From Mameliella sp. CS4 (lineage in GTDB: Bacteria; Pseudomonadota; Alphaproteobacteria; Rhodobacterales; Rhodobacteraceae), in NCBI RefSeq assembly GCF_019392335.1, contig NZ_JAHXRQ010000024.1, forward strand, positions 1 to 64,000: DNA of 64,000 nucleotides, given 5' to 3'. The notes beneath the pieces are model-generated. The model was not told the DNA's origin. It was given only the letters and a program-made list of their open reading frames with translations, and ran no database searches. Below are positions 42,848 to 50,957 of the stretch, in pieces. Both the position numbers and the translations under genes were made by a program. How positions within the stretch are numbered: position 1 is the stretch's first letter; each line of letters starts with the position of its first letter.

Positions 42848-44110
42848 ATGAAACCCAAGCTGCTGACCACCCTGCCCGGCTACACCCGGGCCGAATTGAC
42901 GCGCGACGTGCTGGCGGGCGTGACCGTCGCGATGGTCGCCCTGCCGCTCAGTCTGGCCATCGCCATCGCCTCCGGGGCCGATCCCGCCAGCGGGCTGATC
43001 ACCGCCATCATCGGCGGCTTCCTGGTCTCGGCGCTGGGGGGCAGCCGGGTGCAGATCGGCGGCCCCACCGGCGCCTTCATCGTCGTTGTCTTCGCCACCA
43101 TCGCCCAGCATGGCTATGACGGGCTGGTGCTGGCAACGCTCATGGCCGGGGTGATCCTGCTGGTCGCGGGCGCCCTGCGCGCCGGGCGGCTGATCGCCCT
43201 GGTGCCGGAACCGGTCATCAACGGCTTTACCATCGGCATCGCCATCATCATCGCCACCAGCCAGTTGAAGGACCTCTTCGGCCTGAGCATGGCAGAGGTC
43301 CCGGCGGAATTCCTGCCCAAGCTCGCCGCGTTCTGGGCCGCGCGCGAGACGATGAGCGGGGCCGCGCTGGCCTCGGGCCTGGCGACGATGGTCCTCATCG
43401 TCGGGCTGCGCCGGCTCTGGCCGCGCTTTCCCGGGCTGATCCTCGCGGTGGGCGCGGTCTCGGCTGCGGTCGCGCTCTTCGCCCTGCCGGTCGACAGCAT
43501 CTCCAGCCGCTTCGGCGCCCTGCCCCGGGGCCTGCCCGCCCCCGCCTTGCCAGAGATCACCCTGGCCAGGGTCACGGAACTTCTGCCCTCGGCCTTCGTC
43601 ATCGCCTTCCTCGCGGGGATCGAATCGCTGCTCTCGGCAATGGTTGCCGACCGCATGATCGAGGGCCGCCACCGCCCCAATGCCGAGATGCTCGCACAGG
43701 GTGCCGCCAATATCGGTTCGTCGCTCTTTGCCGGGCTGCCGGTGACGGGCGCCATCGCCCGCACCGCCACCAACGTCCGCGCCGGGGGCCGCACTCCGGT
43801 GGCCGGACTGGTCCATGCGCTGACCATCCTTGTGGTGATGTTCCTCGCCGCCCCGCTGGCGGGCGGCATGGCCATGCCGGCGCTGGCAGGGCTCCTGATC
43901 CTGACCGCCTGGAACATGTCCGAACCGCACAAGTGGCGCAGCTACCTGTCCGAGCGTCCCTCGGACATCGTCCTGCTGCTGCTGACGCTGGTACTGACGG
44001 TTCTGACGGATCTGACCGTGGCCATCGCCGTAGGGGTCGGCCTCGGCCTCGCGCTGCGGCTGGCGCGGCGCGACGTGCCCCCTGCCGACTGGCACCCGAG
44101 GGACCGCTGA
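42848..44110 (+). CDS. SulP-family anion transporter lacking a STAS domain
   Basis: 420 aa, 10-14 helices. 'DVLAGVTVAMVALPLSLAIAIASGADPASGLITAIIGGFLVSALGGSRVQIGGPTGAF' is the SulP signature, with 'EPVINGFTIGIAIIIATSQLKDL' as second block. It moves sulfate, bicarbonate or dicarboxylates. The protein stops soon after the last helix ('LRLARRDVPPADWHPRDR'), so the cytosolic STAS domain usual in SulP proteins is absent. The start at 42848 (MKPKLLTTLPGY) fits the family. A hairpin terminator follows. Confidence 0.88.
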   Translation: MKPKLLTTLPGYTRAELTRDVLAGVTVAMVALPLSLAIAIASGADPASGLITAIIGGFLVSALGGSRVQIGGPTGAFIVVVFATIAQHGYDGLVLATLMAGVILLVAGALRAGRLIALVPEPVINGFTIGIAIIIATSQLKDLFGLSMAEVPAEFLPKLAAFWAARETMSGAALASGLATMVLIVGLRRLWPRFPGLILAVGAVSAAVALFALPVDSISSRFGALPRGLPAPALPEITLARVTELLPSAFVIAFLAGIESLLSAMVADRMIEGRHRPNAEMLAQGAANIGSSLFAGLPVTGAIARTATNVRAGGRTPVAGLVHALTILVVMFLAAPLAGGMAMPALAGLLILTAWNMSEPHKWRSYLSERPSDIVLLLLTLVLTVLTDLTVAIAVGVGLGLALRLARRDVPPADWHPRDR

Positions 44111-44119
44111 GGCGCCGCT

Positions 44120-44140
44120 GTCCCGGGCTTGCCCCGGGAC
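44120..44140 (+). terminator. Hairpin after the SulP gene
   Basis: GTCCCGGG (44120-44127) and CCCGGGAC (44133-44140) form a perfect 8-bp stem with a five-base loop ten bases past the stop. No clear T tract follows. Confidence 0.6.
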
Positions 44141-44199
44141 CTCTCTGCACCGGGGTTAACAAAACCCTGCCGCGTTGTACGAAATGCTGAAAACGCTGT

Positions 44200-44217
44200 A
44201 CGTTTTGTACAAAACGT
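44200..44217. repeat. Perfect 18-bp palindrome
   Basis: ACGTTTTGTACAAAACGT is its own complement. It lies between the convergent SulP and rpiA genes; two more TGTAC copies are at 44176-44180 and 44197-44201. It looks like a protein-binding site rather than a terminator. Confidence 0.7.
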
Positions 44218-44256
44218 TCAGACCGAACGGTTCAGTTTCCGCCTGCGCGGCCCGCG

Positions 44257-45039
44257 TCAGATGTCGTGAAAGATGTTGTCGTCCTCGACAAAATCCAGCT
44301 GGCTTTCGCTCACCGTACCGGCGTTGATGTCACGGGTTTCCACCCGCCCGTCGCCGTAACCGATGATCACCTTGTCGCAGATGTCGATGAACAGCCCGTT
44401 CTCCACCACGCCGGGGATCTGGTTCAGCACCATCGCCAGTTGCCGGGCATTGCCGATCCGCCCCAGATGCAGGTCCAGGATGTGGTTGCCCTCGTCGGAG
44501 AAGAAGGGTCTTTCGCCGTTCATCCGCAGCGTCGTCTGCCGCCCCATGACATCCATCGACACCAGAGTTTCCTCGATCAGCGCCTGGGTCGTCTGCCAGC
44601 CAAACGGGATCACCTCGACCGGCAGCGGGAAATTTCCCAGCCTTTCCACCTCTTTGGCGGCATCGGCGATGACCACCATCTGGTCGCTGGCCGTGGCCAC
44701 GATCTTTTCCTGCAACAGCGCGCCACCGCCGCCCTTGATCAGGTTCAGGTCGCCGTCGAACTCATCCGCGCCGTCGATGGTCAGGTCCAGCCAGCGCGCC
44801 TCGTCCAGCGAGACCACCTCGATCCCCACGTCGCGCGCCAGATCCGCGGTCCGGCTCGAGGTCGGCACGCCGCGAAAGCGCAGCCCCTCCTCGCGCACCA
44901 GCTCCCCCAGGCAGCGCACCAGCCAGGCGGCGGTCGATCCCGTGCCCAGCCCGACCCGCATTCCCGACTCCACCAGTGCCGCCGCCTGTTTCGCCGCGGC
45001 GAACTTGGCCTTGTCGATCGGGGACAGCTCTCCGGTCAT
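44257..45039 (-). CDS. rpiA: Ribose-5-phosphate isomerase A
   Basis: 260 aa. 'GLGTGSTAAWLVRCLGEL', 'LTIDGADEFDGDLNLIKGGGGALLQEKIVA' and 'VIPFGWQTTQALI' are the RpiA signatures; Asp and Glu of DGADE and Lys of KGGGGA are catalytic. It interconverts ribose- and ribulose-5-phosphate in the pentose phosphate pathway. The C terminus is extended by about 30 residues relative to the E. coli enzyme. AAGGAGAGACCC precedes the ATG. Confidence 0.96.
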   Translation of the reverse strand: MTGELSPIDKAKFAAAKQAAALVESGMRVGLGTGSTAAWLVRCLGELVREEGLRFRGVPTSSRTADLARDVGIEVVSLDEARWLDLTIDGADEFDGDLNLIKGGGGALLQEKIVATASDQMVVIADAAKEVERLGNFPLPVEVIPFGWQTTQALIEETLVSMDVMGRQTTLRMNGERPFFSDEGNHILDLHLGRIGNARQLAMVLNQIPGVVENGLFIDICDKVIIGYGDGRVETRDINAGTVSESQLDFVEDDNIFHDI

Positions 45040-45149
45040 GGGTCTCTCCTTGGGCTGGTGGGCGTGACGGCACCGTTATAGGCGCCGCCGCCCGTCCGGG
45101 CGAGGCAAAACTGCCAGGCCCTTTAACGGGCTCCGGCCTGTCGGCGCAT

Positions 45150-45584
45150 TTACAGCCGCACGCGCACCGGGTCGAAGCCCAGTATGAAGTTCTTGCCATT
45201 GCCAGCGCCGCGCGGCAGCGGCTTGCAACGCGCCTTGACCGTGGACAGATCGCTCTTGCGCGGTGCGCGGGCAAAAAAGCTGAGGTCGGTCATGACCTTG
45301 GTCTTGCCAACCTTGACCCAGCCCTTGCGAAAGACGGCCTTGGTCTTGCGATGGGCAAAGCTGGTCGAGGCGCTGCTGGCTCCGCAGACATAGGCCACGC
45401 CCCGGATATCCAGCACGGCCCAGGCGAATTCGACCTTGCCGAGAGCTGTGTCCCAGTTCAGCTCATTGACCAGAAAGGCGTTGGTGACCGGGACTTCGAC
45501 CAGCCCCTGCTGGGCGGCGGCAGGCAGCGCGCCGGCCAGCACCAGGGTAACGGCGGCCAGGGTGGATTTGAATGAGCGAACCAT
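45150..45584 (-). CDS. Hypothetical secreted protein
   Basis: 144 aa. Signal peptide at residues 1-25 (MVRSFKSTLAAVTLVLAG..., ending AAAQQ). The mature part has two Cys and a basic stretch, 'FAHRKTKAVFRKGWVKVGKTKVMTDLSFFARAPRKSDLST'. I do not recognise a family. It is probably periplasmic. It stands alone, downstream of the anti-sigma gene on the same strand. Confidence 0.65.
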   Translation of the reverse strand: MVRSFKSTLAAVTLVLAGALPAAAQQGLVEVPVTNAFLVNELNWDTALGKVEFAWAVLDIRGVAYVCGASSASTSFAHRKTKAVFRKGWVKVGKTKVMTDLSFFARAPRKSDLSTVKARCKPLPRGAGNGKNFILGFDPVRVRL

Positions 45585-45695
45585 TGCGACTCTCCAATAT
45601 AAAAGAACATTCAACCAAAGGGTTAAGCCCCGCCCTTGGCGGGCGCAAGCCTATCCGGCCCGATGTCCTCTCTGCGTGGCAATCCGGGCCCAGCG

Positions 45696-46379
45696 CTATT
45701 GCGCGGCCAGCACGCCCTCGGCCCGGGGATCCCCCGAGGGCCTGCCGTCGGGCGACCCGCCGGGCTGTTCTTCCGATACCACCAGCCGCGCGCCGTCCAG
45801 ATCGCTGGCAATCGCCGGCGGGATGGCCACCAGCATCTCGGGGCTGCGCAGCAGCGCCAGCGAGACCGGGGCGCCTGCCTCTGGCAGCAGCCAGAGTTCC
45901 AGAACCCGCCCGTCCCCCGCACCGCCTTGCTGGAGGGTGACGGTCAGCACACCCGTCGCGGGCGCAAACCGCGCGCTCAAGGCCAATTCGCCCTCTGGTC
46001 CCATCAGGTCCGCGCCCAATGCCGGCGCTTGCGGTTCCAGAAGGCCCGATGTCAGCACCGCCCAGACAATCACTGCCCCCGCCAGCGCGCCCACAAGGTA
46101 AGGCAGCACCTGACGCCAGACCGGACGGCGCTCTTCGGCGCCAAAGACCTGCCCCTCGATCCGGCGCAACACCTGCGGCGGTGGCGTTTCGGCGGGGATC
46201 ATGTCCGTGAAACTGGCGAAATACTCCGTCCAGGCCGCCACGTCCTGTTGCAGGTCCGTATCGACGGCCAGTTGCGCCTCGAAAGCGGCAATCTCCGCCT
46301 TGGGCATCAGGCCCAGCGAGTATTCCGCCGCCCCCGCCTCGGCACCGCCGGGCAGTTCCGTATCCAGCCGAGCGTTCAT
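45696..46379 (-). CDS. Membrane anti-sigma factor (RskA-like)
   Basis: 227 aa from the ATG at 46379; a start at 46391 adds four residues. N-terminal cytosolic helical part ('AAEYSLGLMPKAEIAAFEAQLAVDTDLQQDVAAWTEYFASF', about residues 17-57) is the sigma-binding region of RskA-type factors, without the zinc HxxxCxxC motif. One membrane helix (about 90-112) and a periplasmic RskA domain follow. It overlaps the ECF sigma gene by four bases and should inhibit that sigma factor. Confidence 0.88.
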   Translation of the reverse strand: MNARLDTELPGGAEAGAAEYSLGLMPKAEIAAFEAQLAVDTDLQQDVAAWTEYFASFTDMIPAETPPPQVLRRIEGQVFGAEERRPVWRQVLPYLVGALAGAVIVWAVLTSGLLEPQAPALGADLMGPEGELALSARFAPATGVLTVTLQQGGAGDGRVLELWLLPEAGAPVSLALLRSPEMLVAIPPAIASDLDGARLVVSEEQPGGSPDGRPSGDPRAEGVLAAQ

Positions 46380-46927
46380 CGGCTCAGACACTCCCGCAGC
46401 TGGACGAGGTCGGTCCGCACCGCAGCGCGCAAAGCGTTCTTTGAGGTCCCGGCGCTCTTGGAAAGGTCATCGTAGGTGGCACCGTAAAGATAGGCATGGC
46501 GCAGCATGTCGGCCCGGGCGCGCGGCAATTTCCGCAGACAGGTCTCCAGCGCGCGGGCCTCCTCGCGCATTCCGGCCAGATCTTCGATGTCCGGGCGCGT
46601 GGCATAAAGACGCTCCGTGATATCCAGCGGCCCGGCGATCCGGCCCGCCGCCCGTTCTGCGCCCAGTCGCGCAATGGCCGCATCGCGGGTGATCGTCACC
46701 AGCCAGGTCTCGGGCGCGGCCAGGGCGCCGCGATACTGGCCCGCATCCTTCCAGACCCCCAAAAAGACCTGTTCCAAGATGTCCTGCGCCAACATCTCGT
46801 CCCGCAGGATACGCAGGGCCAGACCATATAGCCGAGGCGCCATTGCGGCGTAGAGCCTGCGAAAAGCACCACGGTCACCACCTGCCACCTGGCCCAGGAG
46901 GGTCTCGATTTCGTCCCGCGATGTCAT
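46376..46927 (-). CDS. ECF-type RNA polymerase sigma factor
   Basis: 183 aa. Region 2 at about residues 10-75 ('AFRRLYAAMAPRLYGLALRILRDEMLAQDILEQVFLGVWKDA') and region 4 at about 120-175 ('LPRARADMLRHAYLYGATYDDLSKSAGTSKNALRAAVRTDLVQLREC'). With the coupled RskA-type anti-sigma this is the common sigma/anti-sigma pair that responds to envelope or oxidative stress. It is divergent from cobS, 92 bases apart. Confidence 0.92.
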   Translation of the reverse strand: MTSRDEIETLLGQVAGGDRGAFRRLYAAMAPRLYGLALRILRDEMLAQDILEQVFLGVWKDAGQYRGALAAPETWLVTITRDAAIARLGAERAAGRIAGPLDITERLYATRPDIEDLAGMREEARALETCLRKLPRARADMLRHAYLYGATYDDLSKSAGTSKNALRAAVRTDLVQLRECLSR

Positions 46928-47019
46928 AGGAATCGTCTCACCACTTCCTCTTGCCACTCCTGAAGATATGTTGCACCTAACGCGAAGCATTCGAGCTTTG
47001 ACAGAGGGACGTGGGAACA

Positions 47020-48006
47020 ATGGCGGACGGCACGATCGATATCAACGCGAAACCGACCGAGGAAATCTCTGTCCGTGAAGTCTTTGGCATCGATACGGAC
47101 ATGATCGTACACGGTTTTCCCGACCGGACCGACCGTGTTCCGGACCTCGATTCCACCTACAAGTTCGACCCCGACACGACGCTGGCGATCCTTGCGGGGT
47201 TCCGCAACAACCGCCGCGTGATGATCCAGGGCTACCACGGCACCGGCAAATCGACTCACATCGAGCAGGTCGCGGCACGGCTGAACTGGCCCGCAGTGCG
47301 CGTGAACCTCGACAGCCACATCAGCCGGATCGACCTGATCGGCAAGGACGCGATCAAGCTGGTGGACGGCAAGCAGGTCACGCAGTTCCAGGAAGGCATC
47401 CTGCCCTGGGCCCTGCGCAACCCCACGGCCATCGTCTTTGACGAATACGACGCGGGCCGCGCCGACGTGATGTTCGTGATCCAGCGGGTTCTGGAAACCG
47501 ACGGCAAGCTGACGCTGCTGGACCAGAACGAGGTCATCACCCCGCACAAGTATTTCCGCATCTTCGCGACGTCGAACACCGTGGGTCTGGGTGACACCAC
47601 CGGCCTGTATCACGGCACCCAGCAGATCAACCAGGGCCAGATGGACCGCTGGTCGCTGGTTGCGACGCTGAACTATCTCTCGATCGACGCGGAAACCAGC
47701 ATCGTTCTCAGCAAGGCGCCACACTACAACACCGAGAGTGGCCGCAAGACCATCCGCCAGATGGTGACCGTGGCCGACTTTACCCGCCGCGCCTTCATGA
47801 ACGGCGAATTGTCGACCGTCATGAGCCCGCGGACCGTGATCGCCTGGGCCACCAACGCCGAGATCTTCCGCAACGTCGGCTATGCCTTCCGCGTGTCCTT
47901 CCTGAACAAGTGCGACGAGCTGGAACGCCAGACCGTGGCCGAGTTCTACCAGCGCTGCTTCGACGAGGAACTGCCCGAAAGCGCGGCCAGCCTCAGCCTG
48001 GTCTGA
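47020..48006 (+). CDS. cobS: Aerobic cobaltochelatase subunit CobS
   Basis: 328 aa AAA+ ATPase. Walker A GYHGTGKST (about residues 71-79), Walker B 'AIVFDEYDAGRADV' (about 143-156) and sensor 'FRIFATSNTVG'. CobS and CobT form the chaperone pair that helps CobN insert cobalt into hydrogenobyrinic acid a,c-diamide in B12 synthesis. The start is the ATG at 47020 after an AGAGGGACGTGGG leader; a GTG three codons earlier is possible. A strong terminator follows, so cobT is transcribed separately. Confidence 0.96.
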   Translation: MADGTIDINAKPTEEISVREVFGIDTDMIVHGFPDRTDRVPDLDSTYKFDPDTTLAILAGFRNNRRVMIQGYHGTGKSTHIEQVAARLNWPAVRVNLDSHISRIDLIGKDAIKLVDGKQVTQFQEGILPWALRNPTAIVFDEYDAGRADVMFVIQRVLETDGKLTLLDQNEVITPHKYFRIFATSNTVGLGDTTGLYHGTQQINQGQMDRWSLVATLNYLSIDAETSIVLSKAPHYNTESGRKTIRQMVTVADFTRRAFMNGELSTVMSPRTVIAWATNAEIFRNVGYAFRVSFLNKCDELERQTVAEFYQRCFDEELPESAASLSLV

Positions 48007-48033
48007 GCCGCCGACACAGGCCAAACTCATGGG

Positions 48034-48069
48034 AAATGCCATCCGCCAGCGGGTGGCATTTTTCTTTTT
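48034..48069 (+). terminator. Intrinsic terminator of cobS
   Basis: AAATGCCATCCGC (48034-48046) pairs with GCGGGTGGCATTT (48049-48061) with a single G-T pair, followed by TTTTTCTTTTT. A textbook Rho-independent terminator 28 bases past the stop codon. Confidence 0.92.
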
Positions 48070-48154
48070 GCAGCCGCGTCATGCTCAGCGCCCTCTTGCC
48101 GCCGGTCTTGTCCCGGGAAACACTGGGCGAACGCATTCCCGACAGGAGCTTGCC

Positions 48155-48832
48155 ATGCATCTTGGACTGATCGGCGGCATCGGCGTCGCCGCCACCGTCG
48201 TCTACTATCAACGCCTGACCAACGCCGTTGGCGGGGCCTGCGACCTAACCATCGACCATGCCGACGTCCAGACCCTGATCCGCAACAATCTCGCCGACAA
48301 GCGCGCCGAACAGGCGCAGGTCTATGCCCGCCATATCGACCGTCTGGCACGGGCGGGCTGCGACGCGGTGGCGATCACCTCTCTGGGCGGGCATTTCTGC
48401 TATGACGAAACCGCCGCTCTGTCCCCTCTTCCGCTGATTTCTGCCGTTGCCCCGCTCGATGCGCATTTCCGGGAACAGGGACTGAAGCGTATCGGCCTGC
48501 TGGGCACCCGCGTTGTCATGCGCACCCGACTGTACGGCCAGCTCGAGCGGACAGAGGCCGTGGCGCTGGACGACGAGACCGAGGAACTGGGCCAGCTATA
48601 CCAGGACATGGCGGTTGCAGGGGTCTGCACCCCCGCGCAACGGCGGGTCTTTCTCGACGCTGGCCGCCGCATGGTCGAGGATCAGGGCGCCGAGGCCATC
48701 GTCCTTGCCGGGACCGACCTCAACCTGGCTTTCGATGGGCAGGACCCAGGGTATCGGGTGATCGACGCGCTTGACGTGCATGTGGCCGAACTGGCCGACC
48801 TGCTGACCGGACGCAAGACCCTCTCCGCCTGA
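48155..48832 (+). CDS. Aspartate/glutamate racemase-fold protein, atypical active site
   Basis: 225 aa. The overall pattern (LGLIGGIGVAATVVYYQRL at the N terminus, 'KRIGLLGTRVVMRT' in the middle) is that of the Asp/Glu racemase family. At the two catalytic positions the canonical CNTaH reads SLGGH (Ser76) and the canonical GCTE reads GTD (Gly186), so both cysteines are missing; Cys82 lies close to the first site. It may be a racemase-fold isomerase, lyase or binding protein. AGGAG precedes the ATG at 48155. Confidence 0.8.
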   Translation: MHLGLIGGIGVAATVVYYQRLTNAVGGACDLTIDHADVQTLIRNNLADKRAEQAQVYARHIDRLARAGCDAVAITSLGGHFCYDETAALSPLPLISAVAPLDAHFREQGLKRIGLLGTRVVMRTRLYGQLERTEAVALDDETEELGQLYQDMAVAGVCTPAQRRVFLDAGRRMVEDQGAEAIVLAGTDLNLAFDGQDPGYRVIDALDVHVAELADLLTGRKTLSA

Positions 48833-48903
48833 AGCCCCCGTTGCGCCAGTGGCGCGCGGTCTCGAAAACTCTTCTTAAATCTCTGCTTGCTACCGTTCCC
48901 TGC

Positions 48904-49323
48904 ATGAACGGTTTGCGAACATATTTCGCGACGCTTCTCCTGGCTTTCGGATCGGCGCTGCAGGCGGCGGACACCGCCTCCCCCTCGGATGAGGCCCTGA
49001 TGCTGGCCGCCTGCCAGGCGCGTTATACCGCCGTTCTGGAACATGCCTGGCTGATGCAGGGCGACACAGAGGCTGCCGCCATGCGGCGCGATCTCTTTGC
49101 TGCCATGCTGGACGCGGCGCTGCACGACGCGCCGGACCAGCACCGGATCAAGCGGCACTTGATCAGCTTTCGCATTTCCCAGAAACACGCCGCCAGCGGG
49201 CTGCTCGACACCGCGCGGTTCGGCACCGATCGGCGCCGCAGCCGGATCGCCCTTGGCATGATCTCGCAACAACTCTCTGCCTGCGATCGCCTGGTGATCG
49301 GACGGATGCTGCTTGGCGCGTGA
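48904..49323 (+). CDS. Secreted hypothetical protein, member of tandem pair
   Basis: 139 aa with a signal peptide (residues 1-20, ending ALQAAD). The mature part shares a spaced pattern with the next gene: an early Cys, then EHxWL, a RRxxF-xxxLD segment, LLxxAxFxTDxxRxR, and a late Cys near the C terminus. The two Cys could form a disulfide in the periplasm. No known family is recognised. The start is placed by the signal peptide; no strong ribosome site is visible. Confidence 0.65.
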   Translation: MNGLRTYFATLLLAFGSALQAADTASPSDEALMLAACQARYTAVLEHAWLMQGDTEAAAMRRDLFAAMLDAALHDAPDQHRIKRHLISFRISQKHAASGLLDTARFGTDRRRSRIALGMISQQLSACDRLVIGRMLLGA

Positions 49324-49402
49324 CAGGACGCCCCCCCTGCGCCACCAAAAGTTTTCATTTCGCCCTATTTTTGTGCGTAAATTCTGCTACGAATCTCAAA
49401 TC

Positions 49403-49798
49403 ATGGGCGGTATGAAAACATTCATGGGCCTCTTCGGCCTCTCCTGCATCCTCGCCACGCCCCTGGCGGCTCTGACCGACGTGCCACGGGAAAGAACAAA
49501 GGTTTTCGCAGTCTGCCTGGGCCGCGCCTCGGCGGAAATGGAGCACCGCTGGCTGGTTGGCGGCGGGGCAGAGGTCGAGCAGGACCGCCGCGCGATGTTC
49601 GAAATACTGCTGGACACGGTCGCGCCCCGATCTGGCCTGCCGGGCCCGCAGATCCTCGACATGCGCATCCGGGCCAAGATGGCGCAGGCGCATTTGCTTC
49701 AGATCGCCACGTTCCACACAGATCCCGAGCGCAAGCGCCGGGCCGCCGCAGCGGCACGCCAGGCCATGCGACCCTGCTCTGCCCTGCTGCTTGGCTGA
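49403..49798 (+). CDS. Secreted hypothetical protein, paralogue of the preceding gene
   Basis: 131 aa, or three residues shorter if Met4 is the start. Signal peptide (about residues 4-23, ending PLAALTD). It aligns along its length with the upstream protein: C-x-GRASAEMEHRWL, 'DRRAMFEILLD', 'LLQIATFHTDPERKRRAA', and a Cys ten residues from the end. It arose by tandem duplication and is now quite divergent. It is convergent with the next gene. Confidence 0.65.
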   Translation: MGGMKTFMGLFGLSCILATPLAALTDVPRERTKVFAVCLGRASAEMEHRWLVGGGAEVEQDRRAMFEILLDTVAPRSGLPGPQILDMRIRAKMAQAHLLQIATFHTDPERKRRAAAAARQAMRPCSALLLG

Positions 49799-49804
49799 AC
49801 CGAC

Positions 49805-50836
49805 CTAGAAATAATCCGGGCAGAGGCCGTCAGTGCCTTGGGCAAAGCGGGTGACGAAATCGCGATAGGCCGGGTCCTTGATCCGCACCACGAAGGCGTC
49901 CATCGTCTCTTTCATCTCAGCTTTCAGCGCGTCGCGCCGGGCCTTGTCTTTGGCAGCCCGCAGATCCCGCGCCAGGCGGTCGCGCCGGATGCCGTCGCCG
50001 ATGGTCCGCCGCACGAAACGCTCCAGCGACGGCAAGCCGCCCTCTCCCAGCGCGTCGAACAAAGGCCCGTGCCCCTCGGTGATCTGGTGGGCGAGGCAAT
50101 CCATGTAGCGGGCCTGGCTCAACTCGAAGGACAGAACCGTGGCCAGCGCCAGCTCTGCCGCCTCGGGCGCAATGCGGGTATAAGTGCGTTTGTAGGCACG
50201 CGGATCACGCGTGGTCGGATCGCGCAGCGCACCGTCCAGCACCAGCACATCCGCCGACCTCCCCAGCGAAAACGGCAGTTCGAAATGGTTGAGCTGCGCC
50301 TTGACCATCAGGTCATAGGATCGCGGATCCTCGAAGCGCAGCGTGCCATAGCGCAGCGACTCACCGAAATCGGCCACCTTGAACCGGCCGTCACCATCAC
50401 GTTCCAGCGTGGCCTCGGCGGCAACACCGACATATTGTCCCTCATCGGACCAGAGCGGCGAATGCGGCAAGGTCAGCGCCCGCATCCAGTATTGCGTCAC
50501 CCTGACCGTGTCCGGGTCGTCACCCGGGGCAAAGGACAGCACCTCTTGCCCCGGTACGGTGATGCCCAGCAGGTAAGGCAGCACCAGGTCGCCCAGCCAG
50601 GCCCCGTGCAGTTGCGACAGATCCGTCACCGGCGCCGCCTCGGCCTCCGCCACCGTGTTCAGCGCGAACATCTCCAGCGCCTGGCGGCTGCAACCAAGCG
50701 GGCCTTCCGGGTCCTCCGACACGGCGCCGACGGGTGGCGGCACATGCAGCGCAGCCTGCATTTCGGCACAGGTGACATCGGCCCGCCCGGCGGCGGGCAA
50801 CAGGCAGACCAGAAGGGCAAGAAACCAGCGCGGCAT
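49805..50836 (-). CDS. Secreted hypothetical protein (343 aa)
   Basis: 343 aa. Signal peptide at residues 1-18 (MPRWFLALLVCLLPAAGRAD). Several conserved-looking blocks: 'LHGAWLGDLVLPYLLGITVPGQEVLSF', 'LFDALGEGGLPSLERFVRRTIGDGIRRDRLARDLRAA' and 'DPAYRDFVTRFAQGTDGLCPDYF'. Four Cys are present, which suits the periplasm. I do not recognise the family. It starts just opposite cobT, with which it shares a 120-base divergent region. Confidence 0.65.
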   Translation of the reverse strand: MPRWFLALLVCLLPAAGRADVTCAEMQAALHVPPPVGAVSEDPEGPLGCSRQALEMFALNTVAEAEAAPVTDLSQLHGAWLGDLVLPYLLGITVPGQEVLSFAPGDDPDTVRVTQYWMRALTLPHSPLWSDEGQYVGVAAEATLERDGDGRFKVADFGESLRYGTLRFEDPRSYDLMVKAQLNHFELPFSLGRSADVLVLDGALRDPTTRDPRAYKRTYTRIAPEAAELALATVLSFELSQARYMDCLAHQITEGHGPLFDALGEGGLPSLERFVRRTIGDGIRRDRLARDLRAAKDKARRDALKAEMKETMDAFVVRIKDPAYRDFVTRFAQGTDGLCPDYF

Positions 50837-50957
50837 GATCGAAATCCTCTTGGGTCGGGAATGGGTCAGGGAATGCGTCGATCCTACCCCACGAAGCGGC
50901 CCGGACCAAGCCCGCGCCCCCTTGCGGGCGACGCCCAAAGGACGGATAACAAGCGCC

